From: Oceanisphaera avium
GTDB taxonomy: Bacteria > Pseudomonadota > Gammaproteobacteria > Enterobacterales > Aeromonadaceae
Assembly: GCF_002157875.1 (NCBI RefSeq)
Contig: NZ_CP021376.1
Coordinates: 1,667,501-1,731,500, forward strand
Length of the DNA: 64,000 nucleotides
Direction: 5' to 3'
The notes under the pieces were generated by a model. It saw only the letters and a list, made by a program, of their open reading frames with translations, was not told the DNA's origin and searched no databases. A program made the translations under genes and the position numbers. Below, one piece after another: positions 37,247 through 47,454 of this stretch; the first letter of the stretch is position 1, and each line of letters opens with the position of its first letter.

Positions 37247-39508
37247 CTAGCGCGCGCCGCGCAGCAGTCCGCCTAAGCCGCGCTCGGTTAAATAACCACC
37301 AAAGATATCTCTGATCGAGCCTAACTGTTGCTGATCTTGAGTTTGGGCCAGTAAATTTTGTAATTCATCACACCGAGATTGGCGCACTATGTATTTAATA
37401 CGCAAAATATTACTGCTATTCATACTAAAACGCCGATAGCCCATCGCCAGTAAGATCAGCACCCCAATAGGATCACCTGCCAGCTCGCCGCAAATCGATA
37501 CCGGCTTAGCAAAGCGTTGTGCTGCCTCAATAATATGTTGCAAAGCGCGCAATACCGCAGGATGCAAGGCGTCATAAATATTAGCAACTCGTCCATTGTT
37601 GCGATCCACGGCTAATAAATATTGGGTGAGATCATTGGTACCCACCGACCAAAAGTCCACTAAGGGGGCCAGATCTGGCAATAGATATAATAAGGAGGGC
37701 ACTTCGATCATAACGCCCAGACTGGGATAGCGGATCACTTCATGCTCTGGCGTTTCTGCTGATACTTCACGCCAAGCGCGATCCAGCATGCGCCTCGCCA
37801 CGCGGATCTCATCAAGATTGGTTACCATGGGCAACATAATAGACAGATTGTCTAAGCCCAAACTGGCGCGCAACATGGCTTTAAGTTGCACTAAAAAAAT
37901 TTCGGGATGATCGAGGGTTAAACGAATACCACGCCAACCCAAAAAAGGGTTTTCTTCCACGATGGGAAAATAAGGCAACTGCTTATCGCCGCCCACATCT
38001 AGGGTTCGCATACACACCGGCTTGCCCACATAATTGGCCATCACTCGGCGATAGGTAATAATTTGCTCTTGCTCTGAGGGAAAGCGGTCCCGCAGCATAA
38101 AAGGAATTTCAGTTCGAAATAAGCCAATACCGTCTACGGTATCGTTAGCACTAATGGTGGTGTCAGCACTTAAGCCCGCATTTAATAACAGCACCACTGG
38201 CACGCCATCTCGAGTATTAGCAGGCTCTTGGCCCACACTGGCAAACAACTCATCCATTTGTTGTTCTTGTGCCATCAAGCGCCGATATTCTCGTAATACC
38301 GAAGGCACGGGCTCTACTAATAGATCGCCACTGTGGCCATCTACAATCAGTAATTTTTCTTCAAGCAGCTCTAAATTATGCTCCACCCCCATCACCGCAG
38401 GCACGCCCATGGAGCGCGCTAAAATAGCGGCATGGGAGTTAATGGAGCCGCGGGCTGAGACGATACCTTTTAACTTATTAAGTGGGATCTCGGCAATTAA
38501 GGTGGCACTTATTTCTTCAGCCACCAGGATCACCGCTTCATCAAGCGTTAAGCTGTGCATGCCCTCGTCTTCGTGGATCAAGCGAGTGAGCAGACGCTGG
38601 CCAAGATCGCGAATATCGGCGGCGCGCTCTCGCAGATAAGGATCCGACATATGACTAAACTGAGCAATTTGGCGCTCACAGATACGCTTTACTGCACTGC
38701 CAGCAATCCAGCCATTATCAATTTCTTGGCGAATGAGACCGATAAACACCGGATCTTTTAATAAGTATTGATAGACTTCGAGTACCGCCACCGACTCACT
38801 GGCTTGGGACTCTTGCAAGCGCAACGCCATACCATTGAGCTCATCCTCGACATGCACTAACACTTTATTGAGGCGCTGATGCTGCACCTTAGGATCATCG
38901 GCTTTGCGCTCGGTGACTTGCGATAACTTAACACGCGGTCGCCACACCCACGCCCGCCCTATCGCAACGCCTGGCGAGCCGGCGAGTCCGCGTAACATGC
39001 CGTGCCAATTAGGCGAGCCTAAGTTACCTTTAGCTTCGGCGTGGGCAATAACCGTAGCCAGCTGAGACGCTAGCGTCACTAAGAAAGACTCTTCGCTTTC
39101 TTCAAATAAGCGCTCTAGCTTTTGTTGTACTACTAATACACCCAAGGTCTTGCGCTGATGGATAATAGGGGCGCCTAGCAAGGAGATAAAGGCATCTTCT
39201 TCGGCTTCTGGTAGGTACTTAAATTTAGGATGGCTTCGAGCATCGGCGAGGTTGATAAGCTCTTCTTTATCGCCAATCATGCCCACAATGCCCTCCCCAA
39301 TGGGCAGCTTAGCGCGCCCCACGGCACTTAGGGCTAAGCCATCGGTGGCCACGAGTAAGTAGTTTGGCGAGTGCGGCTCGCGCAAATAAATAGAGCAACA
39401 GTCAACGTTCATCGCCAAGCGAGTTTGGCGTACCAACTCCTTCATAGCATCATTAAGATCTGAGCTGGCCGTCACCTGCTGGACAATTTCTCGCAATTCC
39501 TTTAACAC
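37247..39508 (-). CDS. ptsP: PTS-Ntr enzyme I, phosphoenolpyruvate-protein phosphotransferase PtsP
   Basis: PtsP starts the nitrogen-related phosphotransferase chain (PtsP to NPr to EIIA-Ntr), a regulatory rather than sugar-transport system. The 753-residue protein has an N-terminal GAF domain (about 1-150), an EI-like domain with the active-site His in ARGSINSHAAILARS, and a C-terminal PEP-binding barrel (FRTEIPFMLRDRFPSEQEQ, SVGTNDLTQYLLAVDR). A mutarotase gene lies between it and rppH, whereas rppH and ptsP are usually adjacent. Confidence 0.96.
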   Translation of the reverse strand: MLKELREIVQQVTASSDLNDAMKELVRQTRLAMNVDCCSIYLREPHSPNYLLVATDGLALSAVGRAKLPIGEGIVGMIGDKEELINLADARSHPKFKYLPEAEEDAFISLLGAPIIHQRKTLGVLVVQQKLERLFEESEESFLVTLASQLATVIAHAEAKGNLGSPNWHGMLRGLAGSPGVAIGRAWVWRPRVKLSQVTERKADDPKVQHQRLNKVLVHVEDELNGMALRLQESQASESVAVLEVYQYLLKDPVFIGLIRQEIDNGWIAGSAVKRICERQIAQFSHMSDPYLRERAADIRDLGQRLLTRLIHEDEGMHSLTLDEAVILVAEEISATLIAEIPLNKLKGIVSARGSINSHAAILARSMGVPAVMGVEHNLELLEEKLLIVDGHSGDLLVEPVPSVLREYRRLMAQEQQMDELFASVGQEPANTRDGVPVVLLLNAGLSADTTISANDTVDGIGLFRTEIPFMLRDRFPSEQEQIITYRRVMANYVGKPVCMRTLDVGGDKQLPYFPIVEENPFLGWRGIRLTLDHPEIFLVQLKAMLRASLGLDNLSIMLPMVTNLDEIRVARRMLDRAWREVSAETPEHEVIRYPSLGVMIEVPSLLYLLPDLAPLVDFWSVGTNDLTQYLLAVDRNNGRVANIYDALHPAVLRALQHIIEAAQRFAKPVSICGELAGDPIGVLILLAMGYRRFSMNSSNILRIKYIVRQSRCDELQNLLAQTQDQQQLGSIRDIFGGYLTERGLGGLLRGAR

Positions 39509-39554
39509 TGTCCCTCCTCGCTAGGCGCTATGGCTAACGTTGCTATTTTGTTGG

Positions 39555-40450
39555 TTAAGGTTGGGTAGTGCAGCTTATCTCTAACACTAATTGATGATGC
39601 TCACCGGCATTTAAGGTGAGGTGATCATCCAACACATTGGCTGTTTCAATACACACCATGTTTGACCACGCCTCATCCGCAAAACCACTGAGTTGGCGCG
39701 CTTTATCAATCCAAGGATTCCACACAATAGCGGAGTGCGAGCCTTGAGCTTGCAACTGAATACGTCGCTGCCAGCCTGAGTCAATAAGCTGTACCTGGGT
39801 AGGCACATTCAAATAAACTCTGTCGGTTTCGCCATTAAAAGTAATAGCGCCCGCTTGAGCTTTCGCTTGCCATTGTTGTAAACAATCGTGGTAGGTACTT
39901 TGCTCAAAGCCCGTTAATTGAATATGGCGTATATCACTTATCGCAAAATAGCTGTGTAAGGCTTGGCTTATAGCCAAGGCTTCATGTCCTAAATTATAAT
40001 TGTTAAGCCGCAACGTTAGTGTGTCAGTCAAACAAACTTGCAGCTCTAACTTAGCCGAGTGCGGCCAGTAGTGCTCATGACCATTACTCACATCAAGCAC
40101 CAGCGTTAGCTCAACCGCATTCGCGCTCGCTTGACTATCACTGAGTTGCCAGTTTGAAGTGCGAGCAAACCCATGAAAAGGCACCCCTCTTCACTGAGCG
40201 CCTGTACCGGGTCTGGATTATGATTTCGATCGCCAAACCAAGGCCAACATAGCGGAACGCCACCGCGCACCGGTTGGCCGGCTTTATATATCGCTTGCTC
40301 GCTTAACCAAATAACCGGCGGCTGGTTAATATCTGGAAAGTAGCTAAGGATCTGCGCCCCTTGTTGGCAAATATCGAGCTGAGCTTGGCCAAAACGTAGC
40401 CGCCAGCCAGCTAAGCCTGAAAAAGCCATGGGAGTTAAGGAGTACTGCAC
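39555..40450 (-). pseudogene. D-hexose-6-phosphate mutarotase (YeaD-like), frameshifted
   Basis: The N-terminal part (from 40450) reads MQYSLTPMAFSGLAGW...GGVPLCWPWFGDRNHNPDPVQALSEEG, then the family continues in another frame as PFHGFARTSNWQL... to 39555. One missing base in the C run 40184-40187 (GGGG on the coding strand where five are needed) restores a 298-residue aldose-1-epimerase-fold protein of normal length. Such enzymes interconvert glucose-6-phosphate anomers. Two other genes here show the same one-G loss, so a sequencing error is likely. Confidence 0.85.
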
Positions 40451-40524
40451 GTTAGCTACCTCTTATTAATAATATAAAAGCCATCATTGGCGATGAGCGC
40501 TTAAAAAGGACTGCGCGGGTGTGA

Positions 40525-41037
40525 TTAACGAGATCGCCTGCGAGGATCGCGCCGCCCTTGCTCCGCCATCACGATAGGAGCAAACTCCTTTAAAACGCGA
40601 CGATAGACTTCTCGTTTAAAAGACACCACTTGGCGCACTGGGTACCAATAGCTCACCCAGCGCCAATCATCAAACTCAGGTTGACCATGACAGCCAAACT
40701 CAATGTGAGACTCGTGTTCTGGTTCTAATCGCAATAAAAACCATTTTTGTTTTTGGCCAATACACACCGGATTACTGTCCCAGCGAACTAAGCGCTTGGG
40801 CAATTTGTACTTAAGCCAGTGTCGTGTGACCGCGAGCAAGGTGACATGCTCAGGCTTAAGCCCAATTTCCTCATACAACTCCCGATACATGGATTGCTCT
40901 GGCGTTTCACCTTCATCCACACCACCTTGAGGAAATTGCCAAGAATGTTGCCCATAACGTCGCGCCCAGAGCACCTGACCTTTGCGATTGCACAGCACTA
41001 TGCCTACATTGGGACGAAAACCGTCACCATCTATCAC
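40525..41037 (-). CDS. rppH: RNA pyrophosphohydrolase RppH
   Basis: RppH removes pyrophosphate from the 5' end of mRNAs and thereby triggers RNase E decay. The 170-residue protein (E. coli 176) has the Nudix box [23 protein letters not shown] (positions 39-61) and the family-typical WPQxGP-like FPQGG. It is divergent from mutH across a 644-bp region with DnaA boxes. Confidence 0.95.
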   Translation of the reverse strand: MIDGDGFRPNVGIVLCNRKGQVLWARRYGQHSWQFPQGGVDEGETPEQSMYRELYEEIGLKPEHVTLLAVTRHWLKYKLPKRLVRWDSNPVCIGQKQKWFLLRLEPEHESHIEFGCHGQPEFDDWRWVSYWYPVRQVVSFKREVYRRVLKEFAPIVMAEQGRRDPRRRSR

Positions 41038-41175
41038 GCAATCACCAGACTAAAAAATTAACATACCAAGGATTGTTCCATATTCCCCTATTCGCAGCAA
41101 ATCATGCTGCTCGCGCGTAGGAGCTCAGTCATCTTGAATAACTTCACTTATTGTCAATAGTTATGAACAAAAAAG

Positions 41176-41573
41176 GATCCTTGGACGATCACTTGCCCCC
41201 ATAATGTGTGGATAAGCTTGTGACAAAGGCTGTATAGCTTATATTACCCAGCCCTCTCTTTATAAATCTTGTTTCCTGACTAGATAAACAGCATTTGTAT
41301 TATTTCTTATATATCAAACAGTTATTTTTAAAAAATACGATCAACCTGGATCTTTAAACAGGCAGATCAATTGTTTTCAGTTTGTGAGCAAGTTTGGCTG
41401 TACAAAAAATAACCACAGCTTAGTTATCCACAGCATTACGGATAGATTCCTTCTCAAAATCCAGAAAATTGCCTTTAATTTATAAAAACTCGACTAAAAA
41501 TTTATTCAGATACGTCTTTAGAGACTTATCCATATTTTCTGTGGATAAACTTGTGTAACAGCCGTTATCTACT
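41176..41573. other. DARS2-like DnaA-reactivating region in the rppH-mutH spacer
   Basis: The 644 bp from 41038 to 41681 hold no gene. They contain perfect DnaA boxes (TTATCCACA) at 41207-41215 (-), 41424-41432 (+) and 41540-41548 (-), a near-perfect box TTATCCATA at 41526-41534 (+) and a weaker TTATCTACT at 41565-41573 (+). A perfect IHF consensus (WATCAANNNNTTR) is at 41312-41324, and five GATC sites fall in 41176-41368. The 41526-41573 triplet looks like a DARS core and the rest like its regulatory arm. In E. coli DARS2 lies beside mutH. An alternative reading as a replication origin is less likely without dnaA/mnmG nearby. Confidence 0.75.
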
Positions 41574-41681
41574 CAAGATACCTAGTGGTTTGTTATACTC
41601 GCCTCCCGTCTCACTGTGCTAGCACGCCATTAGAGCGAGAGAGTTAAGCAGAACGTTAAGCGATAAAGGAGTGAAGATATT

Positions 41682-42359
41682 TTGCACACATTAGGACTTC
41701 GCCCTACCTCACAGCAGTACTTAGTACATAGCGCCGAGCAATTGTGCGGCTTAACGCTGGCAGAAGTGGCGCAGACCTTACAGGTTAACGTGCCTAAAAA
41801 TTTGCGCCGCAATAAAGGGTGGATAGGGCAGCTGCTAGAGCTCGCCTTAGGAGCGAGCGCCGGCTCTAAACCTGAGCAAGACTTCCCAGAGCTGGGAGTG
41901 GAATTAAAAACTATCCCAGTTAATGACCAAGGTAAGCCATTAGAAACCACCTTCGTGAGCGTTGCGCCCTTGACAGGTATTAGTGGTTTACGGTGGCAAG
42001 ACTCTAATGTGCGTAATAAATTATCGTGCGTACTGTGGATCCCTATTATTGGCGAACGCCATGTGCCTCCTGGGGAAAGAGTCATAGGCCCGCCCTTGTT
42101 ATGGCACCCTTCTAGCGAAGAAGAGCGCCTGCTGCAACAAGATTGGGAAGAAATCATGGAGTTGATAAGCTTAGGTCACATTCAAAGTATTACCGCTCGC
42201 CATGGCCAAGTATTACAACTGCGTCCTAAAGCGGCCAACAGTAAAGCATTAACCGAGGCCATAGGCGCAAAAGGTCAGCCGATCCTCACCCTCCCCCGTG
42301 GCTTTTATCTTAAAACTAACTTTACTGGCACCTTGTTAGCCAAGCATTTTATGCTGTAG
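41682..42359 (+). CDS. mutH: DNA mismatch repair endonuclease MutH
   Basis: MutH nicks the unmethylated strand at hemimethylated GATC sites when activated by MutS/MutL. The 225-residue protein has the catalytic motif [10 protein letters not shown] (Asp, Glu, Lys), TARHG and [16 protein letters not shown], all collinear with E. coli MutH. The start is TTG at 41682, 10 nt after AAGGAG; there is no ATG or GTG in frame upstream before a stop. Its presence implies Dam methylation in this organism. Confidence 0.96.
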   Translation: MHTLGLRPTSQQYLVHSAEQLCGLTLAEVAQTLQVNVPKNLRRNKGWIGQLLELALGASAGSKPEQDFPELGVELKTIPVNDQGKPLETTFVSVAPLTGISGLRWQDSNVRNKLSCVLWIPIIGERHVPPGERVIGPPLLWHPSSEEERLLQQDWEEIMELISLGHIQSITARHGQVLQLRPKAANSKALTEAIGAKGQPILTLPRGFYLKTNFTGTLLAKHFML

Positions 42360-42412
42360 GAGCACTAAAGTGTGCGGGAAAATGAGTAAAGGAAAACCTA
42401 ATAAACGAAACG

Positions 42413-43588
42413 TTACGCCTCACTGTTCACAGCGAGGGGCTGATCTTTTAGTCGCCAGATCAACCAAGCGACAACTAGGATCCATGGAATGGCGAACAGG
42501 TTGAGCCACTGCCAGCCCAAAAGCACTAAACCTTGGCCGGCGAATAAGCTCCCCACGGCGGCGGCACTAAACACCATAAACTCATTCATGCCTTGAACCT
42601 TGGCTTTTTCAGCAGGTAAGTAACTAAAGGTTAATAAATGGGTAGCGCCAATAAAGCTAAAGTTCCAGCCTACGCCCAGCAATAATAGTCCCCACCAATA
42701 ACTCCAAAAGCCTTGGCCCGTCAAATTAATTAACACACTCCCTATTAAGGCAGCACATCCCCACAAAATAACGTTGCGGGTAGTAAAGCGGCGAATTAAA
42801 TGTCCCGTAAAAAAAGAAGGGACAAACATACCTAGCACATGCCATTGGATAACATGCGCTGTGGCATTAAAACTGTGCATATCTTCGTTCATGGCAAGGG
42901 GAGTGGCGGTCATGATCAACACCATAATCCCGTAGCCAATCATGCCAGAGGCCACAGCTGCCAGCAGTATGGGTTGAGCAAATAACTGGCGATAGCTTCT
43001 GATGTGGGGATCATTATTTACGTGACTGGGCTTTAGTAGTGGTAATGCCATAATTAATAGCATTGCCAGTACATACAAGCCAAATAAGCCATAAAATGCG
43101 CCGGCATAGGGACTCTCGGCATGCCAGTCTTGAGATAATATTGCTAAGTTAGGGCCAATAATGGCAGCTAATACGCCACCGGCCATGACCATACTTATGG
43201 CACGAGCATGCTGCGCCTGTGGGCAAGCTTCAAGGGCGGCAAAGCGATACTGTTGCCCCACGCCAATAGCGATGCCAATTAAGAAGGTCCCTAGCGCAAA
43301 TAAACTCAGACTACTGAATAATAAGCCTTGTAAGGCCACCCAAGTCCCCATTAATCCGATAAGGTTACCTAAGACAAAGCCTATTTTACGCCCCAACTTT
43401 TGCATTAAGTGTGCCGCGGGCAAGGTCGCACAAATAACCCCAATAAACTGACAGGCAATGGGTAGCGTAATTAAAGAGGGATGAACGGCCAGCTCTTTAC
43501 CTACTAATGCAGAAATCGATACCAATAAAATATTGCCTGACATTAACAAGGCCTGCGCTATGGCCAAGCCCCACACGGTAATCGGCAT
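42413..43588 (-). CDS. MFS transporter
   Basis: The 391-residue protein has 12 hydrophobic segments and the MFS loop 2-3 pattern AHLMQKLGRKIGFVLGN after helix 2. It resembles drug/sugar-exporting MFS carriers (with late helices such as NFSFIGATHLLTFSYLPAEKAKVQGMNEF). It converges on mutH with 53 bp between. The substrate cannot be predicted. Confidence 0.88.
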   Translation of the reverse strand: MPITVWGLAIAQALLMSGNILLVSISALVGKELAVHPSLITLPIACQFIGVICATLPAAHLMQKLGRKIGFVLGNLIGLMGTWVALQGLLFSSLSLFALGTFLIGIAIGVGQQYRFAALEACPQAQHARAISMVMAGGVLAAIIGPNLAILSQDWHAESPYAGAFYGLFGLYVLAMLLIMALPLLKPSHVNNDPHIRSYRQLFAQPILLAAVASGMIGYGIMVLIMTATPLAMNEDMHSFNATAHVIQWHVLGMFVPSFFTGHLIRRFTTRNVILWGCAALIGSVLINLTGQGFWSYWWGLLLLGVGWNFSFIGATHLLTFSYLPAEKAKVQGMNEFMVFSAAAVGSLFAGQGLVLLGWQWLNLFAIPWILVVAWLIWRLKDQPLAVNSEA

Positions 43589-43668
43589 TTACAATCCTTA
43601 GCTGAATAATGTGAAAACAGAGGCGGGAGAGATAATCCCTCTCGTTTACGTCTCACAGCTTAAAAACA

Positions 43669-43694
43669 AAAAGGCCCGCAAATGCGGGCCTTTT
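43669..43694 (-). terminator. Terminator of the rpsP-rimM-trmD-rplS operon
   Basis: AAAAGGCCCGC / GCGGGCCTTTT hairpin directly after the rplS stop codon; T runs on both strands. Confidence 0.9.
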
Positions 43695-43712
43695 ATCACA
43701 ACCAGTTGGCTG

Positions 43713-44090
43713 TTACTTAGCGCTGCGAGGTGCAGCACCACGGGCAACAAGACGCTCTTTAATACGAGCAGACTTACCAGCACGCTCACGCAAGTAGTAC
43801 AACTTGGCGCGACGTACCAAGCCACGGCGCTTCAATTCAATGCTGCCGATCAACGGGCTGTGGGTCTGGAAAGTACGTTCTACACCTTCACCGTTAGAAA
43901 TCTTACGTACGGTGAATGCGGAATGCAAACCACGATTACGTACAGCGATAACTACGCCTTCATATGCCTGAAGACGCTCTTTACCGCCCTCTGCAACACG
44001 TACCATGACACGTACGGTATCACCAGGACCAAATTCAGGATGGTCGGTACGTAATTGTTCTTCTTCCAGCTGCTTAATGATATTGCTCAT
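43713..44090 (-). CDS. rplS: 50S ribosomal protein L19
   Basis: The 125-residue protein matches L19 ([32 protein letters not shown]...), located at the subunit interface. Last gene of the rpsP-rimM-trmD-rplS operon. Confidence 0.98.
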   Translation of the reverse strand: MSNIIKQLEEEQLRTDHPEFGPGDTVRVMVRVAEGGKERLQAYEGVVIAVRNRGLHSAFTVRKISNGEGVERTFQTHSPLIGSIELKRRGLVRRAKLYYLRERAGKSARIKERLVARGAAPRSAK

Positions 44091-44122
44091 GATATTTCCT
44101 TACCTAGGGTAAACTGAAAACT

Positions 44123-44872
44123 CTACTGTTTTGATTCGTTATATTCACGAATAAATTGGGCAAGAAGTTGTTCTTGCTGGTCAGTCAGAGCTAGGTTGTT
44201 TAATAGTTCCGGTCTTCTTAACCAGGTTCGACCTAACGACTGCTGCATTCGCCAATTGTCTATCTCGGCGTGCTTGCCACTTAACAACACGCTAGGAACG
44301 GCCATTCCCGCTAATTGTTCAGGGCGTGTGTAGTGCGGATGATCCAAAAGCCCTTCACTAAAAGAGTCTTGTTCCGCACTGGCCATGTCACCTAATACAC
44401 CCGGCACTAAACGGGCCACCGCATCTACTAGCACCATGGCCGGCAATTCGCCGCCACTAAGCACATAATCTCCCACCGACCACTCTTCGTCGACGTCGGC
44501 TTGAATAATGCGCTCATCCACGCCTTCGTACCGTCCGGCCACCAAAATCAGCTTTTGCTGTTGGGCCAATTCGGTCACGCCTTGCTGATCCAACTTGCGC
44601 CCTTGTGGAGAAAGATAAATCACCTTAGCTCCCACACCGGCGGCGTGACGTGCTGCGGCTATCGCCTCACGTAACGGTTGTACCATCATTAGCATCCCAG
44701 GACCGCCGCCATAAGGCCTGTCATCAACAGTGCGGTGTTTATCCTGAGCGAAATCTCGAGGATTCCAACATTCGAATGTCAACAGCCCGTCTTTTACGGC
44801 CCGCCCGGTTACACCAAAGTCAGTTACAGCCCGGAACATCTCCGGGAAGAGGCTTACTACCCCTATCCACAT
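44123..44872 (-). CDS. trmD: tRNA (guanine(37)-N1)-methyltransferase TrmD
   Basis: TrmD methylates G37 next to the anticodon, preventing +1 frameshifts. The 249-residue protein has the SPOUT knot motifs [29 protein letters not shown] and [21 protein letters not shown]. It lies between rimM and rplS in the classic operon. Confidence 0.98.
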   Translation of the reverse strand: MWIGVVSLFPEMFRAVTDFGVTGRAVKDGLLTFECWNPRDFAQDKHRTVDDRPYGGGPGMLMMVQPLREAIAAARHAAGVGAKVIYLSPQGRKLDQQGVTELAQQQKLILVAGRYEGVDERIIQADVDEEWSVGDYVLSGGELPAMVLVDAVARLVPGVLGDMASAEQDSFSEGLLDHPHYTRPEQLAGMAVPSVLLSGKHAEIDNWRMQQSLGRTWLRRPELLNNLALTDQQEQLLAQFIREYNESKQ

Positions 44873-44901
44873 GACGCTTTACTCCGTGCTTTGACTTAAG
44901 T

Positions 44902-45423
44902 TTAAAAATCCGGATCCCAATCAATTTCGATAATGCGCTCTGCAATATTTACAGACTTTATGACTTGGTCTTTAATAAACGGAATTAACCGCTCACGTTG
45001 ACCAAACGCATCTTTGGCATTCGCTTTTACTACTAATACGTCGTTAGAGCCGGTTTCCATCAACTGCGACACTTGGCCAAAATCATAGCCCTTAGTGTTT
45101 TGCACTCGACAACCGATTAAATCGCGCCAGTAGAATTCGTCATCAGGGAGTGGCTTAAATAAGGTTGCACTTACCCCAATGTCGGCGCCGGTTAGCAATT
45201 GGGCTTCTTCGCGCTGCTCAACATGGCTGAGCTTACAAATAAGACCATTATTATGGCGCTTCCAGGCCGAAACCTTCACTTCTCGCCAGCTATTACCGTC
45301 TCTCATCAGCCAAGGCTGATAATCAAAAATGCCGTCTGGTCGGTCGGTAAAGGAGTTGACCTTCAGCCAACCTTTAATGCCATAAACGGCGCCCAGTTGG
45401 CCTACCACTACAGGTTCGCTCAC
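44902..45423 (-). CDS. rimM: Ribosome maturation factor RimM
   Basis: RimM binds S19 and helps fold the 30S head. The 173-residue protein has the N-terminal RimM domain ([20 protein letters not shown]) and a C-terminal PRC barrel ([20 protein letters not shown]). Confidence 0.97.
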   Translation of the reverse strand: MSEPVVVGQLGAVYGIKGWLKVNSFTDRPDGIFDYQPWLMRDGNSWREVKVSAWKRHNNGLICKLSHVEQREEAQLLTGADIGVSATLFKPLPDDEFYWRDLIGCRVQNTKGYDFGQVSQLMETGSNDVLVVKANAKDAFGQRERLIPFIKDQVIKSVNIAERIIEIDWDPDF

Positions 45424-45448
45424 TTTAATTCCCTACCATCACTCAGAC

Positions 45449-45706
45449 TTAGGCCGCAGCTTGTGCTTTGGTTTGGTCTTTTACTAACTTAGCTACACGC
45501 TCAGAAACTGTTGCGCCTTGCTCAACCCAATGGTTGATACGCTCAAGATCGATACGCAGCTTTTCCGCTTGGCCAGCAGCCAATGGGTTAAAGAAGCCTA
45601 CTTTCTCGATGAAACGGCTGTCACGTGCGTAACGGCTGTCTGCTACTACTACTTGGTAAAACGGACGCTTTTTTGCGCCACCACGTTGTAAACGAATGGT
45701 TACCAT
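45449..45706 (-). CDS. rpsP: 30S ribosomal protein S16
   Basis: The ATG at 45706, preceded by GAGGA, gives 85 residues beginning [18 protein letters not shown], the S16 signature (E. coli 82). A longer in-frame start at 45730 would add eight residues absent from the family. First gene of the rpsP-rimM-trmD-rplS operon. Confidence 0.97.
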   Translation of the reverse strand: MVTIRLQRGGAKKRPFYQVVVADSRYARDSRFIEKVGFFNPLAAGQAEKLRIDLERINHWVEQGATVSERVAKLVKDQTKAQAAA

Positions 45707-45777
45707 ATCGTCCTCTATATAACGGAACAAATAAGGCTCACAAACACTGCGAACCTTAGCTTAAAATAAGCCGCGTA

Positions 45778-45805
45778 ATTGTACTTGAAAAAGGGGGTAA
45801 TGCAA
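45778..45805 (-). promoter_or_regulatory. Sigma-70 promoter of the rpsP operon
   Basis: On the minus strand TTGCAT, a 16-bp spacer and TACAAT, 71 bp upstream of the rpsP start, in the 215-bp spacer after ffh. Confidence 0.55.
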
Positions 45806-45921
45806 CCAAATTGGCAGGAGCAAAGTCGATGACAAGGTTTTATAATAAACAATTTGCGCTAAGTGAGCGCGCCTAGCACGCCCACATTCAGCCTTATTTT
45901 AAAAACACAGAGCAGTTAAGT

Positions 45922-47310
45922 TTAAAAAGGTCGACCGCCGCCCCCCATTCCTCCCATGCCACCGGGGCCCATCATGCCTTTCATCTGGCCCATCATTTTG
46001 CGAATTCCGCCTTTGCCAGACATTTTTTTCATCATCTTTTGCATCTGGGTAAATTGTTTTAATAACTTATTTACTTCTTGTACTTCCGTCCCGGAGCCCA
46101 GTGCAATACGGCGCTTACGTGAGCCTTTAATTAAGTCCGGATGGCGGCGCTCTTTTGGCGTCATAGAGCTAATAATGGCTTCCATGCGGGTACTCATTTT
46201 ATCATTGACCTGTTCTTTCACATTGTCAGGTAATTGACTCATACCGGGTAGCTTATCCATTAAGCTCATCATGCCGCCCATGCTGCGCATTTGTACTAGC
46301 TGATCTCTAAAGTCTTCTAGATCAAAACCTTTGCCTTTTTTAAGCTTTTGCGCCATTTCTGCCGCTTTGTCTTTATCAACCGTGCGCTCCATTTGGTCAA
46401 TTAAAGACAAGACATCGCCCATGCCTAAAATTCGCGAGGCAATACGATCGGGATGAAAAGGCTCTAGCGCTTCAATTTTTTCACCCATACCGATAAATTT
46501 GATGGGCTTACCGGTAATGTGGCGCACCGACAGCGCAGCACCACCACGGGCGTCACCATCAGCTTTAGTTAAAATGACACCCGTTAGCGGCAGTGCATCA
46601 TTAAAGGCCTTGGCAGTATTAGCCGCGTCTTGACCGGTCATGGCATCTACTACAAACAAAGTTTCAATAGGGCTTATCGCTTGATGGAGCTGTTGGATTT
46701 CGTCCATCATAGCGTCATCAACGTGTAAGCGACCGGCGGTATCGACAATCAAGACATCGAAAAACTGCTTACGGCCATAGTCCAGCGCATTGCGACCAAT
46801 CTCTACAGGCTGTTGCTCAATATTACTGGGAAAGCACTCTATATTCAGATCCGCGGCGAGCGTTTCTAGCTGTTTTATTGCCGCCGGACGATACACGTCG
46901 GCACTCACCACTAATACTTTTTTCTTATGGCGCTCTTTAAGGTGCTTTGCCAGTTTGGCCACAGAGGTTGTTTTACCCGCCCCTTGCAAGCCTGCCATTA
47001 AGATGACCGCCGGCGGTGTGGTGGCTAAATTAAGCTCTTCGTTCGCCTCACCCATTACCGAGACCAGCTCGGCATTAACGATTTTAATAAACGCCTGACC
47101 AGGGCTTAGGGATTTAGACACTTCAGTGCCTACCGCCCGCTCTTTTACGCGATTAACAAAATCACGTACCACCGGCAGCGCAACGTCGGCTTCTAATAAC
47201 GCCATGCGTACTTCACGCAGCGTTTCTTTGATATTGTCTTCGGTCAGACGGCCACGGCCACTGATATTTTTCAGTGTCAGCGACAGTCTTTCGGTAAGAT
47301 TTTCAAACAT
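45922..47310 (-). CDS. ffh: Signal recognition particle protein Ffh
   Basis: Ffh binds signal sequences and 4.5S RNA and targets nascent membrane proteins to FtsY. The 462-residue protein has the N domain, the GTPase domain (GLQGAGKTTSVAKLA, DTAGRLHVDD, TKADGDARGGAALS) and a methionine-rich M domain ending in Gly/Met repeats. It is divergent from ypjD across 144 bp. Confidence 0.98.
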   Translation of the reverse strand: MFENLTERLSLTLKNISGRGRLTEDNIKETLREVRMALLEADVALPVVRDFVNRVKERAVGTEVSKSLSPGQAFIKIVNAELVSVMGEANEELNLATTPPAVILMAGLQGAGKTTSVAKLAKHLKERHKKKVLVVSADVYRPAAIKQLETLAADLNIECFPSNIEQQPVEIGRNALDYGRKQFFDVLIVDTAGRLHVDDAMMDEIQQLHQAISPIETLFVVDAMTGQDAANTAKAFNDALPLTGVILTKADGDARGGAALSVRHITGKPIKFIGMGEKIEALEPFHPDRIASRILGMGDVLSLIDQMERTVDKDKAAEMAQKLKKGKGFDLEDFRDQLVQMRSMGGMMSLMDKLPGMSQLPDNVKEQVNDKMSTRMEAIISSMTPKERRHPDLIKGSRKRRIALGSGTEVQEVNKLLKQFTQMQKMMKKMSGKGGIRKMMGQMKGMMGPGGMGGMGGGGRPF

Positions 47311-47454
47311 GATATAGCCCGCAATTGGCGAAAATTACTACCAGTATACCTAAGTTATCCGCTGAACTTAAGCGACCTTAGGTAGCGATATGCGTTAGGT
47401 TAGGGGTATACTGATAATTCTTCTTATTTCAACCATGAATGGTTTAAATTCATT

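Noticed and set aside
41038-41681. Chromosomal replication origin oriC
   Set aside because: DnaA boxes and GATCs fit, but the flanking rppH and mutH genes match the known DARS2 context and no dnaA, mnmG or mioC gene is near.
43611-44054. Plus-strand gene opposite rplS
   Set aside because: Shadow frame of the highly conserved L19 gene and its terminator.
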